Source: Fulvia fulva (lineage: Eukaryota; Ascomycota; Dothideomycetes; Mycosphaerellales; Mycosphaerellaceae). Taken from it: a stretch of 64,000 bases of DNA. Shown piece after piece: positions 32,900 to 45,228 of the stretch (the stretch's first letter is position 1; each line of letters begins with the position of its first letter). The notes under the pieces are model-generated. The model did not search any database and was not told where the DNA came from. It saw only the letters and a program-made list of their open reading frames with translations. The stretch covers positions 2,790,001-2,854,000 of the forward strand of contig NC_063015.1 in assembly GCF_020509005.1 (NCBI RefSeq), given 5' to 3'. The position numbers were made by a program, and so were the translations under genes.

Positions 32900-35800
32900 T
32901 ATATCCTTATTAGGAATCTACCCTAGTAGCGGCGTAAAGCTAGCTAGCCTATCCTTTGTAGGATAGTTATAGTAGAAGTCCGCGATAGAGGCGGTAGTAG
33001 TATCTATTAACTCCTTAGCGGGCTCCTAGGTAGGCTTACTATAACCTACCTATTATATAAGGTATTTATACCTTCGTTCCTTCCTCCTACCGCGTAGCGC
33101 TAGGCCTAGTAGTAATATACTCTTTACGTTAAGCACTATATCTAGAAGCTAATACGTACTTATATCTCCGTTATTATCTTCTACCTCGATCGGGGCCGGA
33201 GGTAACTTTACTTGTCCTAGTATTAGTACGTATATAGGTATTAGTAAGTTAGCGTAAAAGCCGTTATAGAGGTTACTTAGGGACCGAGAGAGGTCTAGAC
33301 GGTACGTATCGTATAGCAGTACCTTAGTAACTACGTATAGTCTAGTATAGCGGTAATCAAGTTTCTTTAATAGGCGCTTAGTACGCTAGTTACGTATACT
33401 AAGGTATACTAGGTCTCCGACTTCGTACCGTAGTATAATCGTTCTATACTTATTAGTATATTTAGCTTACGATACTTATACTATTACTATAGAGTCTCGT
33501 AGCTTATACCTAAGGTCTATTATACGTAATATAAATGTATTTATAGACTCTACGTCTAATCGCTATTTATACGGAAGTAGTTATATAGGGAGATTAAGTT
33601 TAGTATCTATATAACGTAGGTTCTTACTAATATTTGCTATAAAAGGACTTACGCTAGTCGTTTCGGAGACGTAGTCGTTTGTAGTGAACTCTATAAGTAG
33701 GAGCTAATCTAGCTAGTTATCTTAAGCGTAACTAGTAAACGTACGTAGGTACTGTTCTATTATCTTATTAGTATTCTCGCTTTAACTATTAGTCTCGGGG
33801 TGATAGCCGGTTAAGATCTTGCGCTTGATTTATAGTAACTCGTAGAGGCGTCCCTAGAAGGCTAATACCTATTAAGGACTACGATCCGACGTAATTGTCT
33901 TTAGTAGACTATATTAGGAGAAGATATACTTTACGTAGATATATACGATATACTCCGCTATTATTTCTTATACTAGGATATAATGCCGGTCCTTACCTAA
34001 ACGGTCTATAACTATAAGTACGTTCTTATATAACTGACTATCTACCGTACATTTAGTCCTTAGTAGTTCGATAACGAAGTCGAAGGCAACGTCGTCCTAC
34101 GTGTTAAATAGGACTAGTAGTAGAGCAAGTAGTCTATATTAAGGTTTGTTAATACTACGGCTATTACGGTATATACGGTATACTCGTACGAAAGATCTAA
34201 TAAACCGTGTTATTCGTAGCTATATATAGTAACGTAATACTAACCGGCTCGTAGTTATCTTACCGGGGTGTCCTATAGTAGGTATATCGTAGAAGGCCTT
34301 CACGATACGTATACGTATAGTGTTCTCCTTATCTTCGGTAGGTAGGATAAAGAGACTATAACCGCTATATCTGTTCTTAATATAGATTATCCTATCGACT
34401 AGTATTACGTACTTGTCGTTAATTTTGTTCTTTCGTAGTAGTTTAATAGGTTCGCCTACTACTAACTAGGTCGTAGCTTCGATTATATCGTCCTGTTCGT
34501 ATAGCTTACTAATGTCGGCTAATAGCGCTTCGTCTATTACTACTCCTTCGACTTCGGATACGCTTAGCCGTAGGATTTAGCTAGCGCTAATAGATAAGAA
34601 ATGCTCTAGTTTAAGTAGTATACGATCCTACTATACGTACCGTAGATCTAATTTGTTATATAGAATCGCGTCCTATAAACGTCTAGTAAGGCTGTCTAGT
34701 TTAGCTCCTTAAATACCTAGACGATATATAATCTTAAAGAAGAATTATAAGAGAAACTCGGCCTATCTTACTTATCGTCTATTTAGTTACTTAGAAGTTA
34801 TAAAGTATTCGAGGTTCTTATAGTCGCTATATACTAGTACTAGGTGGCCGCTTAGATTAGTAAAGTTCTTAAAGTCTAGTTCGTCGATATCGCTAGCTAT
34901 AAGTTCGGGCTTCTACTCTTTAAATACTTTAACGATAGTAAGTAGTTCCTTGTTATAAATGTCGTAATTGTACTCCTACGGGCTTATCTTCTTAGAAAGG
35001 TATACGATCGGCCTTAGGATGTTATTCTTATCGTATTATAATAGGACCGTAGCCGTAATAAAGTCACTCGTATCCGTTTTAAGTACTGTTCTACGTCCTA
35101 GGACAAACATCGCTAATATAGTGCCTTTAGTATCGGTAAAAGCTTGCTTTAGTCCGTCGAATACCTTCTAACATTCCTCTGTCTATTGCTAAGGGCAGTC
35201 CTTCTTAGTCAGCTTTACTATAGGTAATACTATCTTACTATAGTCCTTAATAAAGCGCCGATAGAACCCGGAGAACCTATTAAACGTAAGGATATCTTTT
35301 ACGTTTACTAGTGTTCTCTATTCCCTTATAGCTTATACCTTAGCTAGGTCTATTAAGACTCCGTCCTTGCCGATAATAAGGCCTAGGTATTTAGTAGATT
35401 AGGTATAGAACTCGGATTTAGTAATGTCGAGTTATAGGCCGGCTTTACTACATTTACGAAGTACCTTCTTAATATACTCTATATACTCCTTAAGAGTATC
35501 GCTAAAGATAAGTATATTATCTAGGTATACCGACGCAAAGTCGTTAAGGAACTCTCGTAGTATGTCGTTAATATAAGACTAGAAAGTACTAGGGGCATTA
35601 TACAACCCGAATAGTATTACTAGGCATTTAAACTGTCTATATCGTGTTATAAATGCGGTTAGCTATTCGGAGCCCTCTACTATTCTAATACGATTAAAAG
35701 CGGCAATGATATCTAGCTTAGTAAAGTACTTCTTACTAGTAATACGATTGAGTGTGTCTTATATTAAGGGTATAGGATACCTAGACTTGATCGTACGTTT

Positions 35801-36870
35801 GTTAACTTATCTATAGTCAACATAGACTCTTAATCCACCTCCTAGTTTCTTAATAATAAGTACGGGTAATGAAGTATCTACTCTACCTTCGTATCTACGA
35901 ATGCCCTTCTAGGCTAACTGCTCTTAGACCTAGTACGCGATGACTTCGTCCTCCTAGTTTGATATCCGGTAGGGCCTACTAAAAGGCGGTGTAGTTCCTA
36001 GCTTTAGCTTGATCTCGTGGTTAATACTAGGCCTATATAGTAGAAGCTCCTTCGTATCTTATTTAGAGAAGCAATATACGAATTCGTAATATATAGGGAG
36101 AAGGTAGTCCTTTAGATCGATAGTCTCCTCCTTCTTACGTATAAATTTGTCTATATCGGCTTATATATATATCTTGTAGGTAGAGAGAGTCGGACTAACG
36201 CGTTACGCTACTAGTACGAACGCCGCTATACGTATATCAAGTTGCTCGATAGTCTTATTATTAGAAAGCATCCTACAGCCGGTATTAGGCGAGTATATCG
36301 CTATATTACGTATATTACGGGCGCTTATAGCGTAGGTAGTAAGTGGGTCTATAGTACGTATATTACTAGGTTACTATAGCTCGTTCTTATTAAAGATAAA
36401 CATTATATATACCTCTGCTCCTTTCCGCCTTACTATCTTCTTAATTGCCTCTACGCTAACTTCCTAGATGTCGACATCCGGTAGTATCGGCGTAGCTAGT
36501 TTCCTTTTAAATAATAGTTTAGCGGTTCGCGGGCGTTCCTTTATAATTATGTTAGAGGTTATAGTCTAGACAAAATCTCTATCGTCGTCTTCTTCGATAG
36601 TAGCTTAATACGCTAGTCGGGTCTTTAGGGTAGGTTCGAAGGTCTGCTTAGTAATTACCGGTTCCTACTTATCGTTAATACTCTATACCTAGACTAGCTC
36701 GCTATCCTATAGGTAATACTCCTTATAGTGCTCCGAGTCGAGGGTTATAGTACCTAACGTAAAGTAGATACCTAGCTAGTGTTTATTATACTAGGGCCTA
36801 CCTAGCACGATATTATACTCTAGATATATAACCTAGAAGGTTCTAGTCTCCTTATAACTATTTCCGAGTA
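32900..36870 (-). pseudogene. Gypsy copy 2 pol (reverse transcriptase, RNase H, integrase), RIP-mutated
   Basis: On the minus strand the reverse transcriptase catalytic box reads VYLDNILIFS near 35540, where YLDDILIFS is usual; the Asn fits a G-to-A RIP change. Next come TKYLGLIIGKDG and [14 protein letters not shown] segments. RNase H follows with LKTDTSDFITA near 35050 and SDYKNLEYF near 34810. Integrase lies farther left, about 33200-34400, with weaker motifs. This order (reverse transcriptase, RNase H, integrase) is that of Gypsy. Stops are abundant. Confidence 0.75.
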
Positions 36871-36890
36871 TAAGTTCTAGACTTATATAG

Positions 36891-39800
36891 ATAGATAGAT
36901 AGATATTTCATTAAGCTATTGTAGTGCCCTTTGGCCTATGTAGCTATGCTATCTTGTTTTTGTATATATAGAGGGGAAACCGTGTTAGTGAAAACCCCTC
37001 CTCCTTCCCGCCTGTCTTTTCCTCCTCGTTGTCGTCTTAAATTTCCCTTGTTAGGGGTACGCTAGTGTTATAGGCCTGCCCTAATGACTACCCTATCTGT
37101 AACCCCCCTCGCTTCCGCCTCTTGTCTATCTACTCCTCCGTCTCGCTCGCGAGGCTAAACTACTAGAGGTATCCCTACTATAGTATCTACCGAGAGATTC
37201 GGCGAATGTTACCTTTATCCCTAATAATTGACTTGTAGTCTCTCCTTCCCGCTTAGTGCCTCTAATTTCCCCTGCCTCTCGCCTACTACGGGCATCGTAG
37301 TAGCATATGTTCTAGGTTTTACGATAGGTAGCCACACTAGTAGGCTAGGCTATAGATATCTAGTGCGCGTCTCCTAAATAGGTAGGCCCTTAATCCAATA
37401 TATTCGGACCTGATTTGGATCGCTATACTTGCTTCGGCCCTTGTCAGGTCCCTATATAGCTAGTAATTGTGTCTCTAGAAGGCTCGGAGCGCTATCGGGC
37501 CTATTGTCTTAGGGGGCTTCCTTTTCTAGTCCTGCTCCTATAGGCAGCTCGCTATCTATTCCGCTAGGTTTTAGGTCTTAGCCTTGCTCCCGCCGGCCTA
37601 GCGAGTCCTACGCTCCTCCTCCTTTCGTGCTAGCTATTCGGTGCTTGTCTATACGGCCGTAAAGGTAGTAAGGTCATCCTCTTTTTGGCTTGTCCTATAT
37701 CCTGCCCCTCTCCGGTAGCGGCTTTCTATCTTATTCTTTACCTCCTAGATCGTAGTTTGTGCTAGGTAACCTATCGTCTTTACCGCGTATTGAATTCTTA
37801 TTCCCCGGATATACTGGCCGATTAGTGGTATTCCTGTCTCCATTTCTACCGTGCTTATTAACGTTGTCTTATATACGCCTAGTACCCTACGTAGGTTCCC
37901 TACCTATGTCCTGTTTAGGGGTTGCTCTATCCGTTTCGGGATCGGCTTACCTACGCCTCCTGTTCCCTAAATCTGTGCCCCGTACAATATAGCTAGTCTA
38001 ACGATCGCCTTATACATTACTCTTACCTTGTCGAATGTTGCTCCCTATATAGATGCCGTAAGCCTCTTTATCGAGGCTTTATTGACTTGCGCTCGACTCT
38101 AGGCTTTCTTAATCTATATATTCTAGCTTAGCTTCGGGTCGAGCTAGATCCCTAGTACTCGTAGCTCCGCTAATAGCTTGGTCTCGTAGCCTTAGATTCT
38201 TACCGCCGCCTTTATATTATAGTGTGTTCTCGCTTTACTAAAGTGTATAAGTTAGTACTTTTTAGGGGCGAACCGGGCACTATACTTCTTTGCCTACTCC
38301 TCGCATTTCTTATACCTATCTTCAAGGAGGCGACAGTTCTCTTCTGTCGAGTCTGACTAGGCTAGGATGTTTATATCGTCTACGAACCCCGATGCTAAGG
38401 TTTACGGAGAGGTGAGTAGGGGGATTAGATCCGACATAAATATCAGAAATAGGATAGGGGAGAGAGTAGATCCCTAAGGTATTCTAGTCTCTGCCTTCAC
38501 CGGGTCGGACGCGTACCTTCCTAGGACTAGGTATGTCGTCCGTTCCTAGAGAAAGGAGAAGACGAACGACGTTGCCTACTAGGGGATGCCTTTCTGCTGT
38601 AGGATATGTATTAGCCTTTAGTATAAGACGTTATCGAAGGCCCCTACGATGTCGAGGGATAGTAAGGACGCCGCTCGGTTCCTACCGTAGTGCTAGAGGG
38701 TCTGAATTTGCTCCGTAATTAGCTCTATTGCTATTAGTGTCGATCGCTAGCTTCTTCCCCCTATCTGTGTTACTAGGAGTACGTGGTTGTCCTCGGTAAG
38801 CTACGTAAGTCTCTAGGCTACTATCTTTTCTAGGACCTTCCCTATCGTATTTAGAAGTGCTATTGGTCTGTACGACTTGGGCTAAGTATAGTCTTCCTTC
38901 TATAGCTTACGTAGCACTACTGTTATAGACTCTCTATACGGCTTCGGGTAATACCCTAGCCGTAGGCACGCGGTAAATAGGTTTGTAAGGCTCGGCGCGA
39001 TCTCTTCTCTATACTCTTTTAGTAGTACATTTAGTATCCTGTCTAGGCCTAGGGCTTTTCGTCCCTTTAGCTTACTTATAACTCCTGTTACTATATTAGA
39101 GCTAACCGCCCAATCTATATCTAGGGGTTCCGGGTATATACTCGGTAAGGAAGGAATCGTATTTAGTAAGCTAGCTACGAGATAAGGTGACAAGTCTTAA
39201 CCGCGCTTTCCTACTTATCTAGTACTACCGTATAGCCTCGTTTCGAGAGGTTAGCCCGGAGCAAAAGCTTCCCTCTACGCCCTCCCTCCCTGTTTGCTCC
39301 TTAAGCCAATATCTACCTCTATAGGCCTAAGCCCTTTAGTGCTCTCTATTAACCGACATGCGCATCCGTCCTCTCGGGCTATATAGATAGTGTTAGCCGT
39401 CGCTACTAGTGTACACTACGCCCTAGGTTTTGACGCCCTTCGCGTTACCGTAGCCTATCTCTAGAAAGCGGCCGTCTATACCTCGTAGGTTTGCTCGGGG
39501 CATACACTACGCCGGGTAGCGTACTCCTTACGTTTCCACCTACTAACCAATATGAAGTTCCTTATTACCCTGCCCTTGATCCTCCCCGATTATAGAACTA
39601 ATCCACTTATATTATACGTCTTTTCCCCGTCCTAATAGCCGTCTTTTCCTTACTTAGGCTATCGTCTTTTCCTCGTCGCAATCTACTATATTAGACTAGG
39701 TACGTTATGTAGCGGGATAGGCAGTGCCTTAGGCAAAACCCTCGTTCCTATACCGGGTGTTTAATAGGCCCTTATAGGCTTCGTCGCGTGTCCACCTACC

Positions 39801-40223
39801 TACCGTATTGCCCGCTAGTAAACACTAGATTGTTTCGTAGTCCGCTCGACGCCGTTATATAGTCCGCTCAGTTGTTGTTCTATAGTCCGCTCGTCTAATG
39901 TTCGTCGCTTAGCCCGCTAGGTTTACGGTCTCCGGAGGTAAAAATTCTGCACTTATACTAGAGGTGTCCTATCGAGCGTATAGGCCACGGTTCCGCGCCC
40001 TTCTTACACGTAGAAAGAAGAGGGACTCGCTCCCGACACGAGTATACGCTCGTCGGATGGTTTTCATACCCGTTTTGCTAGTAGTCCTCTGTTCGCCGCG
40101 GCTTCGCCTACGTTACGCGCCCGTCGCGCCTACGACGCTCTAGCGTGAGAATACTTGGCTCTCTCGTAGCTAGACGAGAGGTTCGTAGCCGACACTACGT
40201 ACAGGTGATTCTCGTCGTCGACC
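36891..40223 (-). mobile_element. 5'-truncated Tad-like LINE inside Gypsy copy 2, lightly RIP-mutated
   Basis: The 3' end has a tail of ATAG units (TCTA on its own strand). It is flanked by ttctagacttatatag (36875-36890) and tctagacttatatag (40224-40238), a 15-bp target duplication inside Gypsy DNA. Reverse transcriptase is legible on the minus strand: the KAPG-like segment KLKGRKALGLDRILNVLLKE near 39040-39100 and GFVDDINI near 38385. CA and TG are more frequent here than in neighbouring elements, so this copy went through less RIP. It lacks ORF1 and most of the endonuclease. Confidence 0.85.
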
Positions 40224-40239
40224 TCTAGACTTATATAGT

Positions 40240-42600
40240 ATTCTATCATTTCCGCGGCTATCGAGCCGTTTACTAACCTAAGGGCTAGTAGGTTATTAAG
40301 CTTAATTAAGGGCAGATTATGTTTTTACGTATAGGAGAAGTCGATATACTTAGAATTAGCACCGTTATTAAGGAAAGTAAATCCATTTTGCCTATTAGCT
40401 ATCCCTAGTATTACGAGGTATAAGCCGATAATAGGGTTATATTCTATTTCTACTATCCTAAGAATATATAATAATAGCTTAAGCCCTTTAGGTAGCTTTA
40501 CTAGTAGTGCCTCTTCGTTATGTCTTATATTCTCCTTTTTACGTCTACTAGTTATTACGCTTAAGTAGTAGACTAGGCATTTTCCGCCGGTAGTATAACG
40601 GTAGTACCGCTAGCGTTAGTACCTAGACGTACTAGTATCTTATACTTGAATAGCTCGTAAGTACGCTACTATAGACGGTAACCGGGCTTACGACACTTCT
40701 TATAGAGGCTCTTACGTATATAGCGAGTGTTCTTAGCTTTGTCTATAGTCTTACTAAGGCTACTCTTAAATAGTTTAGGTCGGGTAGACTAAGCCTTACG
40801 GGTCGGCTTATTAGAGCCTAAACCTACTAGCTTATCGTCCTTATTATCCTTATTACCGTCCTTCTTATCGTCCTTCTTATTATTCTTTAGCTTCTCGGAG
40901 CGTAGGTAGAGAGCGTCGAGGATCCTAAAGTCCTTATCTACCTAATAGAGATTATCGATTATCTCTTATAACGATTCGAGACGGAAGTTAAGATACTTAT
41001 TAAGATAGCGGACAGTTAGCTTACGTTATAGGTTGTCTATTATATCTTTACCCTTAAGGCCTAGGATATTAGTATTCTAGCGCTACTTAGGGAAGAAGGT
41101 CTAGAAGCTGTTCTTATTGTCTATCTTAAGGTTGCTTAGGCGATTACGAGCTCTACTAATTAGGTTACGGTCTCCGTATCGCTTAGCGAGTTCCTTAATA
41201 AGTCGTTAATGCCCTTATACGTCTTCTTACTACTAGTTAGGCTACCCGAGATAGTAGGGATCTTTAGTCTAACTAGTTCCTAAGCATTACCTAGTAAGGC
41301 TAGTAAGTCGTATACGAACTTAAGTACTACCTTCTTATTACGAAAGACCGTATAGTCGATAATAGTCTCTAACTCGGAGAAGAACTTCTCGAGGGAGGGT
41401 CTAGATAGCTTACTATTGATAGTACCGACGAACTTCTCTAGCTTATCTATACTACGCTAAGTCTTAAAGGGCTAGCTAAGGTCTAGATCGTACTTAACTA
41501 GAGACTTAAAGTCGTAGACTAGCTTCTTCTTCTTAGAAGAGCGGCGATAAGTACGAGTATTACTATCCGACTCCGAGTCCTCCTCTAACTCCTTAGATAA
41601 TAGATCGGAGTCGTTACTATTATCCTTACGTATAGACTTCTTAGCCTTATTTCTAGTAGTACGGCGAGCTACCTTGTCCTCCTCGTCCTTATTACTAGCT
41701 CTATCTTTATCCTTATTATTGTCCTTAGATAGGGTTCGGCCGTTCTATAGGGTACGACGCTATAATATAGCGCGAGATAGTAAGAATCATACTTAAGAGC
41801 GGCCTCGGCGGTCTTCGAGTTACTTCTTAAGATTATCTACCTAAGTCTACTACGACTTATTAAGCTACTTAATATCGTTCTAGTAGGTTTAAGCTTCTAT
41901 CTTATACGTATCGAGATCGAATTCAAGGGTCTTAATCTTCGAGTCATTATTAGATAACTACTAAAGTGCCTCCTTAGCTTACTTCTTTAGGTTATCGTTC
42001 TTCGCGGTAAGTATACTAATCTCTACGGTCATTACTATATTCGATAATGCCTTAGGTCGGGCCTTTAGGTTATCGAGTTCCTACTAAACCTAGATAAGCT
42101 ATTACTTAGCCTGATCTATTTCTCCTCGTACCGTACTAAGGTCCTTCTAATAAGCGTCGCGGTGCTTAGTAGTATCATCCTTCTATATATTTAGCGTGTT
42201 ATATTTATTACGTATCTATTAGTCGTAACTCTTCTATCTCCTAAGCTCTTACCCTACTTTACCTAACTACTCGTAGAGGATAGTCGCTATCTATATTACG
42301 TTCCTATACTCTTACTCGGCGCGTCGTAGGATAAAGTAGATAGCCGCGGCGGTCTCGGGCTCTACTAGGAGCTTGACGAGCTAGTCGATATCGAGTTAAA
42401 GGAGGTCGTTCGCGGGAATTCGGAGGGTTTTCGCGACTTATTATATATCCTCGCCCTTACCTTCCTCGGTCGCGCCGTCGTCGTCGTAGTCGACTACCGC
42501 TATAGTAACGCCGTTCTCGTCTTAGATCTCGTCGTCGTTTAGAAAGTCGTATAAGTTAAACTTACTAGGTAGGTTAGTAACTAGGCGCTATAAGTTCTCG
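40240..42600 (-). pseudogene. Gypsy copy 2 gag region, RIP-mutated
   Basis: The minus-strand frame has only RIP-type stops. It begins with an acidic part, followed by a long segment rich in Gln, Lys, Glu and Leu that looks like coiled coil (about 41850-42350), a Lys/Asp/Ser-rich linker, then a capsid-like region around 40900-41500 (LEKFVGTINSKLSRPSLEKF, ELAKRYGDRNLISRARNRL). A degenerate Cys-rich knuckle follows (about 40690). Capsid and nucleocapsid roles are inferred from position. Confidence 0.6.
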
Positions 42601-42899
42601 AGTTTCTACTATATAGCGTCGTTAGTAGTCTACTACTACTCTTACGTTTGTCCTTAAGTCTATATATTAAATATAGACTCGTGCTATACTACTAGTCGTA
42701 TAGCTAGTAGCGAGCCTCGCTATCCTTAGGGTCGTACTATATTAGGTACTACTTAGCCTATAGTAGTCTCTTATACCGAGTCGCGCGTTTTTTTGTTTTT
42801 TTTTCGTACGCCGTAATCTCTTATTACGGTTATTATTAATAATCTACGCTCTTATAGATCCCGTCGTAGCTCTTCTACGGATATAGAGACCTAGCTAAG

Positions 42900-43060
42900 T
42901 ATAACGGTTCATAGTCGTATTGATATAAAGTAGCTAGGTACGTAGGAAAGAGGAGCGCGAGGTACGCCGAGGCTATATATAAGCCGAGGTACTACGCTAG
43001 TGCGCGCGGTCACGTGACCCACGTACTAGCTAGACATTTACTAGGCCTAGGGCCGTGACA
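42900..43060 (-). repeat. Gypsy copy 2 LTR (5' LTR in element orientation)
   Basis: 161 bp, less mutated than its partner: it keeps the ...CCGTGACA end, TTCATAG and ACCCACG where the other has the T/A forms. Confidence 0.85.
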
Positions 43061-43977
43061 CTTAGAGAGTATATAGGTGACCTTAGTTAGTTAGGTCGAA
43101 CTCTTTAGGTATATCGTAGACTAGGATCGTAAATTACTTCGTTAAGACCTTCGCTAATACCGTAACCTTAGATACCTACTATAGCTATACCTCTAGGTGC
43201 CTCATAGTAGTAGTAGAGCTAGTATAGATCTATAGAGTACCGTTAGACTATTAGTTCACTACGACTACCCCTAGTTAATTAATTCGCTAGGCGAGCTCCT
43301 TATTCGATAGCTTCGTAACTTCGGCCTAGTCTTCCTTTACTATAATACGGATCGTAACTATATTGTACGTTAGGCGGGGGCCTAGTATCGATACCGCGAC
43401 CGACACCTAGCTATAGAGGTATTAATTCCGGGTAGCCTTATTAATTGCCTAAGACGTCGTCCTTATTTCTTATTACTCTCGGTAATACGATAGTACTAGC
43501 GCTATATATAGCTAAGTAATTATTACCTATAGAGACCGGTATATAAGCTAATCGTTAGTTTCTATACTTCTTGCGTCCTCTATAAGTTACTACTAGTTAT
43601 CTTAGGGGAGCTTTGCCTATAGAGCCGTAGGCGCCGGTAGTACCGTAGCCTAGGCTACTATTACCTAGGAGTTACCTAATATAGCTAGGCACCTCCGCGG
43701 CGTTTAGAGCTAAAGAAATAGGGTGAAGAGAACTTCAAGCTATCTAATTTAAATAAGGTAGAACTCCCTTAATTCTAGGGGTAGTAGCCTACTTTATAGA
43801 TCGTTAGAAGAGCCTTAATAAAGGCTTTCGAATATATCGTATTTAGCGATAGCGCCGATAGACGTCGTCTAGATCCGTTCCTTACTCTAGTCTTTAGATC
43901 TAAATAATAGTAATAGAGGTAGTCGGTACTAGTAATAGGAAATAGATAGCGCTCGAGCCGAATAGACGAGTTTAACC
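43061..43977 (-). mobile_element. LINE 5' part with ORF1, minus strand, RIP-mutated
   Basis: It is the reverse complement of about the first 0.8-0.9 kb of the full-length LINE (14904 to about 15690), down to the GGTTAAA start (plus-strand tttaacc ending at 43977). It is cut at 43061 by the Gypsy LTR. It may be the 5' end of the LINE whose 3' part is at 20142-27328, with the middle lost. Confidence 0.7.
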
Positions 43978-44110
43978 TCTAGTAGTAGAATACAAAACTA
44001 AGTAGATAGCTTTGTATATGTAATATAGCCGTTAACGACATATAGATTGAAGAGATTCGGCGCTTACGAGGACTGGCTCCGCCGCCTCGTAACACACTTT
44101 TGATGGAGTT
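43978..44110. other. Right boundary of the RIP-mutated block
   Basis: From about 44,085 rightward TG and CA become common again; the change is within some 100 bp of the LINE end. Confidence 0.6.
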
Positions 44111-44742
44111 AACCGAGTATGGTGTCCGAGTGTGGTGTCCCTAAAGACTATCTCGTGCCCAGACGCGCCTCAGGCAGCACTGCCAAGGCAAGCTCGGTGG
44201 CTTCACTTCAACACCAACACCGAGCGACAGCAGCGGTCTGAGAAGGAGATATCCTAAAAACTGGGCAGACACGGCACGGCTGCACGGCCAGCTAGCCCGC
44301 GTTGACAGGCGATAATCTTAGCTGTCCACCAGCTCTTCTTGGACATCGTACTTCGTACATACGCGTTCCATTCAACTGCAGCCCTATTATCAGACCTCAT
44401 CGAAAGCCTCGTCCGCCACTAGGCTCATCATCTAATGAATATAGAGCGATATGATGCATGACCGATCAGCTACATGCGCCAGCATCGTGTCTCGCCTCAC
44501 GGACAGCACGACACAATCTACCCTGTCGAGCCGCACCATCTCGACTGATTTTCCAAGCAAGCTCGCACGAGCATGAGGCTGAGTCTAGAGCACTCACTTA
44601 CGCGTCATTGCGATCGGCCCTAGTCTTTCAACGTCGCGTGACCACTGAGAAGCTGCCACGGTACAATGGTCACTCAGTTAGTGAACCTCGGACAGCCATT
44701 TCGATCAGGAGCCCATGACAGCCGCTGGGTGATCATGGATAG
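44111..44742. other. Non-RIP flank without recognisable gene
   Basis: Normal composition. No open frame shows a domain. If the Cys-rich gene to the right has a first exon it should lie here, but I cannot place it. Confidence 0.4.
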
Positions 44743-45228
44743 CTTGATTCAGCCGAAGATCATGGACGGCAAGTGCCTACAGGCTCTCTCTGCAGCGGGA
44801 GCACCGCCACCACTGGCCAAGAGACCACCTTCTCGGGTGCTGAGGCCCAAACCATCGCCCACACCAACGCCGCCAACGCAGTCTTCAACATCTGCGACAT
44901 CTCCTCCGAGCCTGACAAGGTTGAGCTCCTGGTCAACGTCGACTTCAGCGTCGCCATCCCCAGCTGCGCATACACTCCTCCCATCGTCAATAGTGGTGGG
45001 GCCTGGAGCTGCAATGGCAACGGCAAGGGTGGCAACTTGTTGAAGTTCACCGTCAAGAACACCGGCACCGTCGTTGCTGTGCGTGACGCGGCTGTGTCTG
45101 ACGTCCTCCGCAGCTATGGCGACGCTATCAGCACCCACGACGTGGGAGGTGTCAAGGGCAAGGGCTTCTGTGATGCCAGCTATCTGCATTGGGATTGTTG
45201 CGATTGCCTATTCTGCCTGACAGCGTAG
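44743..45228 (+). CDS. Partial Cys-rich protein, possibly secreted (5' end not found)
   Basis: The frame is open from 44743 to a TAG at 45226-45228 but contains no ATG before well inside; it is read from about VPTGSLC (44773). Codons end strongly in C (GCC, ACC, AAC, GTC, ATC), as in real, well-expressed fungal genes and unlike the shadow frames. The readable part is about 150 residues with cysteines in SLCS, NICDISS, SCAYTP, WSCNG, GFCDAS, HWDCC and CDCLFC, suggesting disulfides and an extracellular protein. No signal peptide is visible because the N-terminus is missing: either an upstream exon was not identified or the gene was truncated when the adjacent repeat block formed. Family unknown. 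Confidence 0.5.
   Translation, partial: LDSAEDHGRQVPTGSLCSGSTATTGQETTFSGAEAQTIAHTNAANAVFNICDISSEPDKVELLVNVDFSVAIPSCAYTPPIVNSGGAWSCNGNGKGGNLLKFTVKNTGTVVAVRDAAVSDVLRSYGDAISTHDVGGVKGKGFCDASYLHWDCCDCLFCLTA

Larger units (their letters stand above)
32168..43060 (-). mobile_element. Gypsy-type LTR retrotransposon (copy 2) with a LINE inside, RIP-mutated
   Basis: It is bounded by two 161-bp LTRs (32168-32328 and 42900-43060) whose only differences are RIP-type transitions. In minus orientation a purine tract (plus-strand ctaccccctctt, 32329-32340) precedes the 3' LTR. Gag lies at about 40240-42600 and pol at about 32900-36870; a LINE (36891-40223) separates them. Without the LINE it is about 7.5 kb. 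The 5-bp flanks (AATAC left, CTTAG right) do not match, so the ends may have been joined by recombination or deletion. RIP stops make it inactive. Confidence 0.8.

Noticed and set aside
36880..36905. ATAG repeat as an independent microsatellite
   Set aside because: It coincides with the 3' end of the LINE, immediately after its target duplication, and matches the tails of the other copies.
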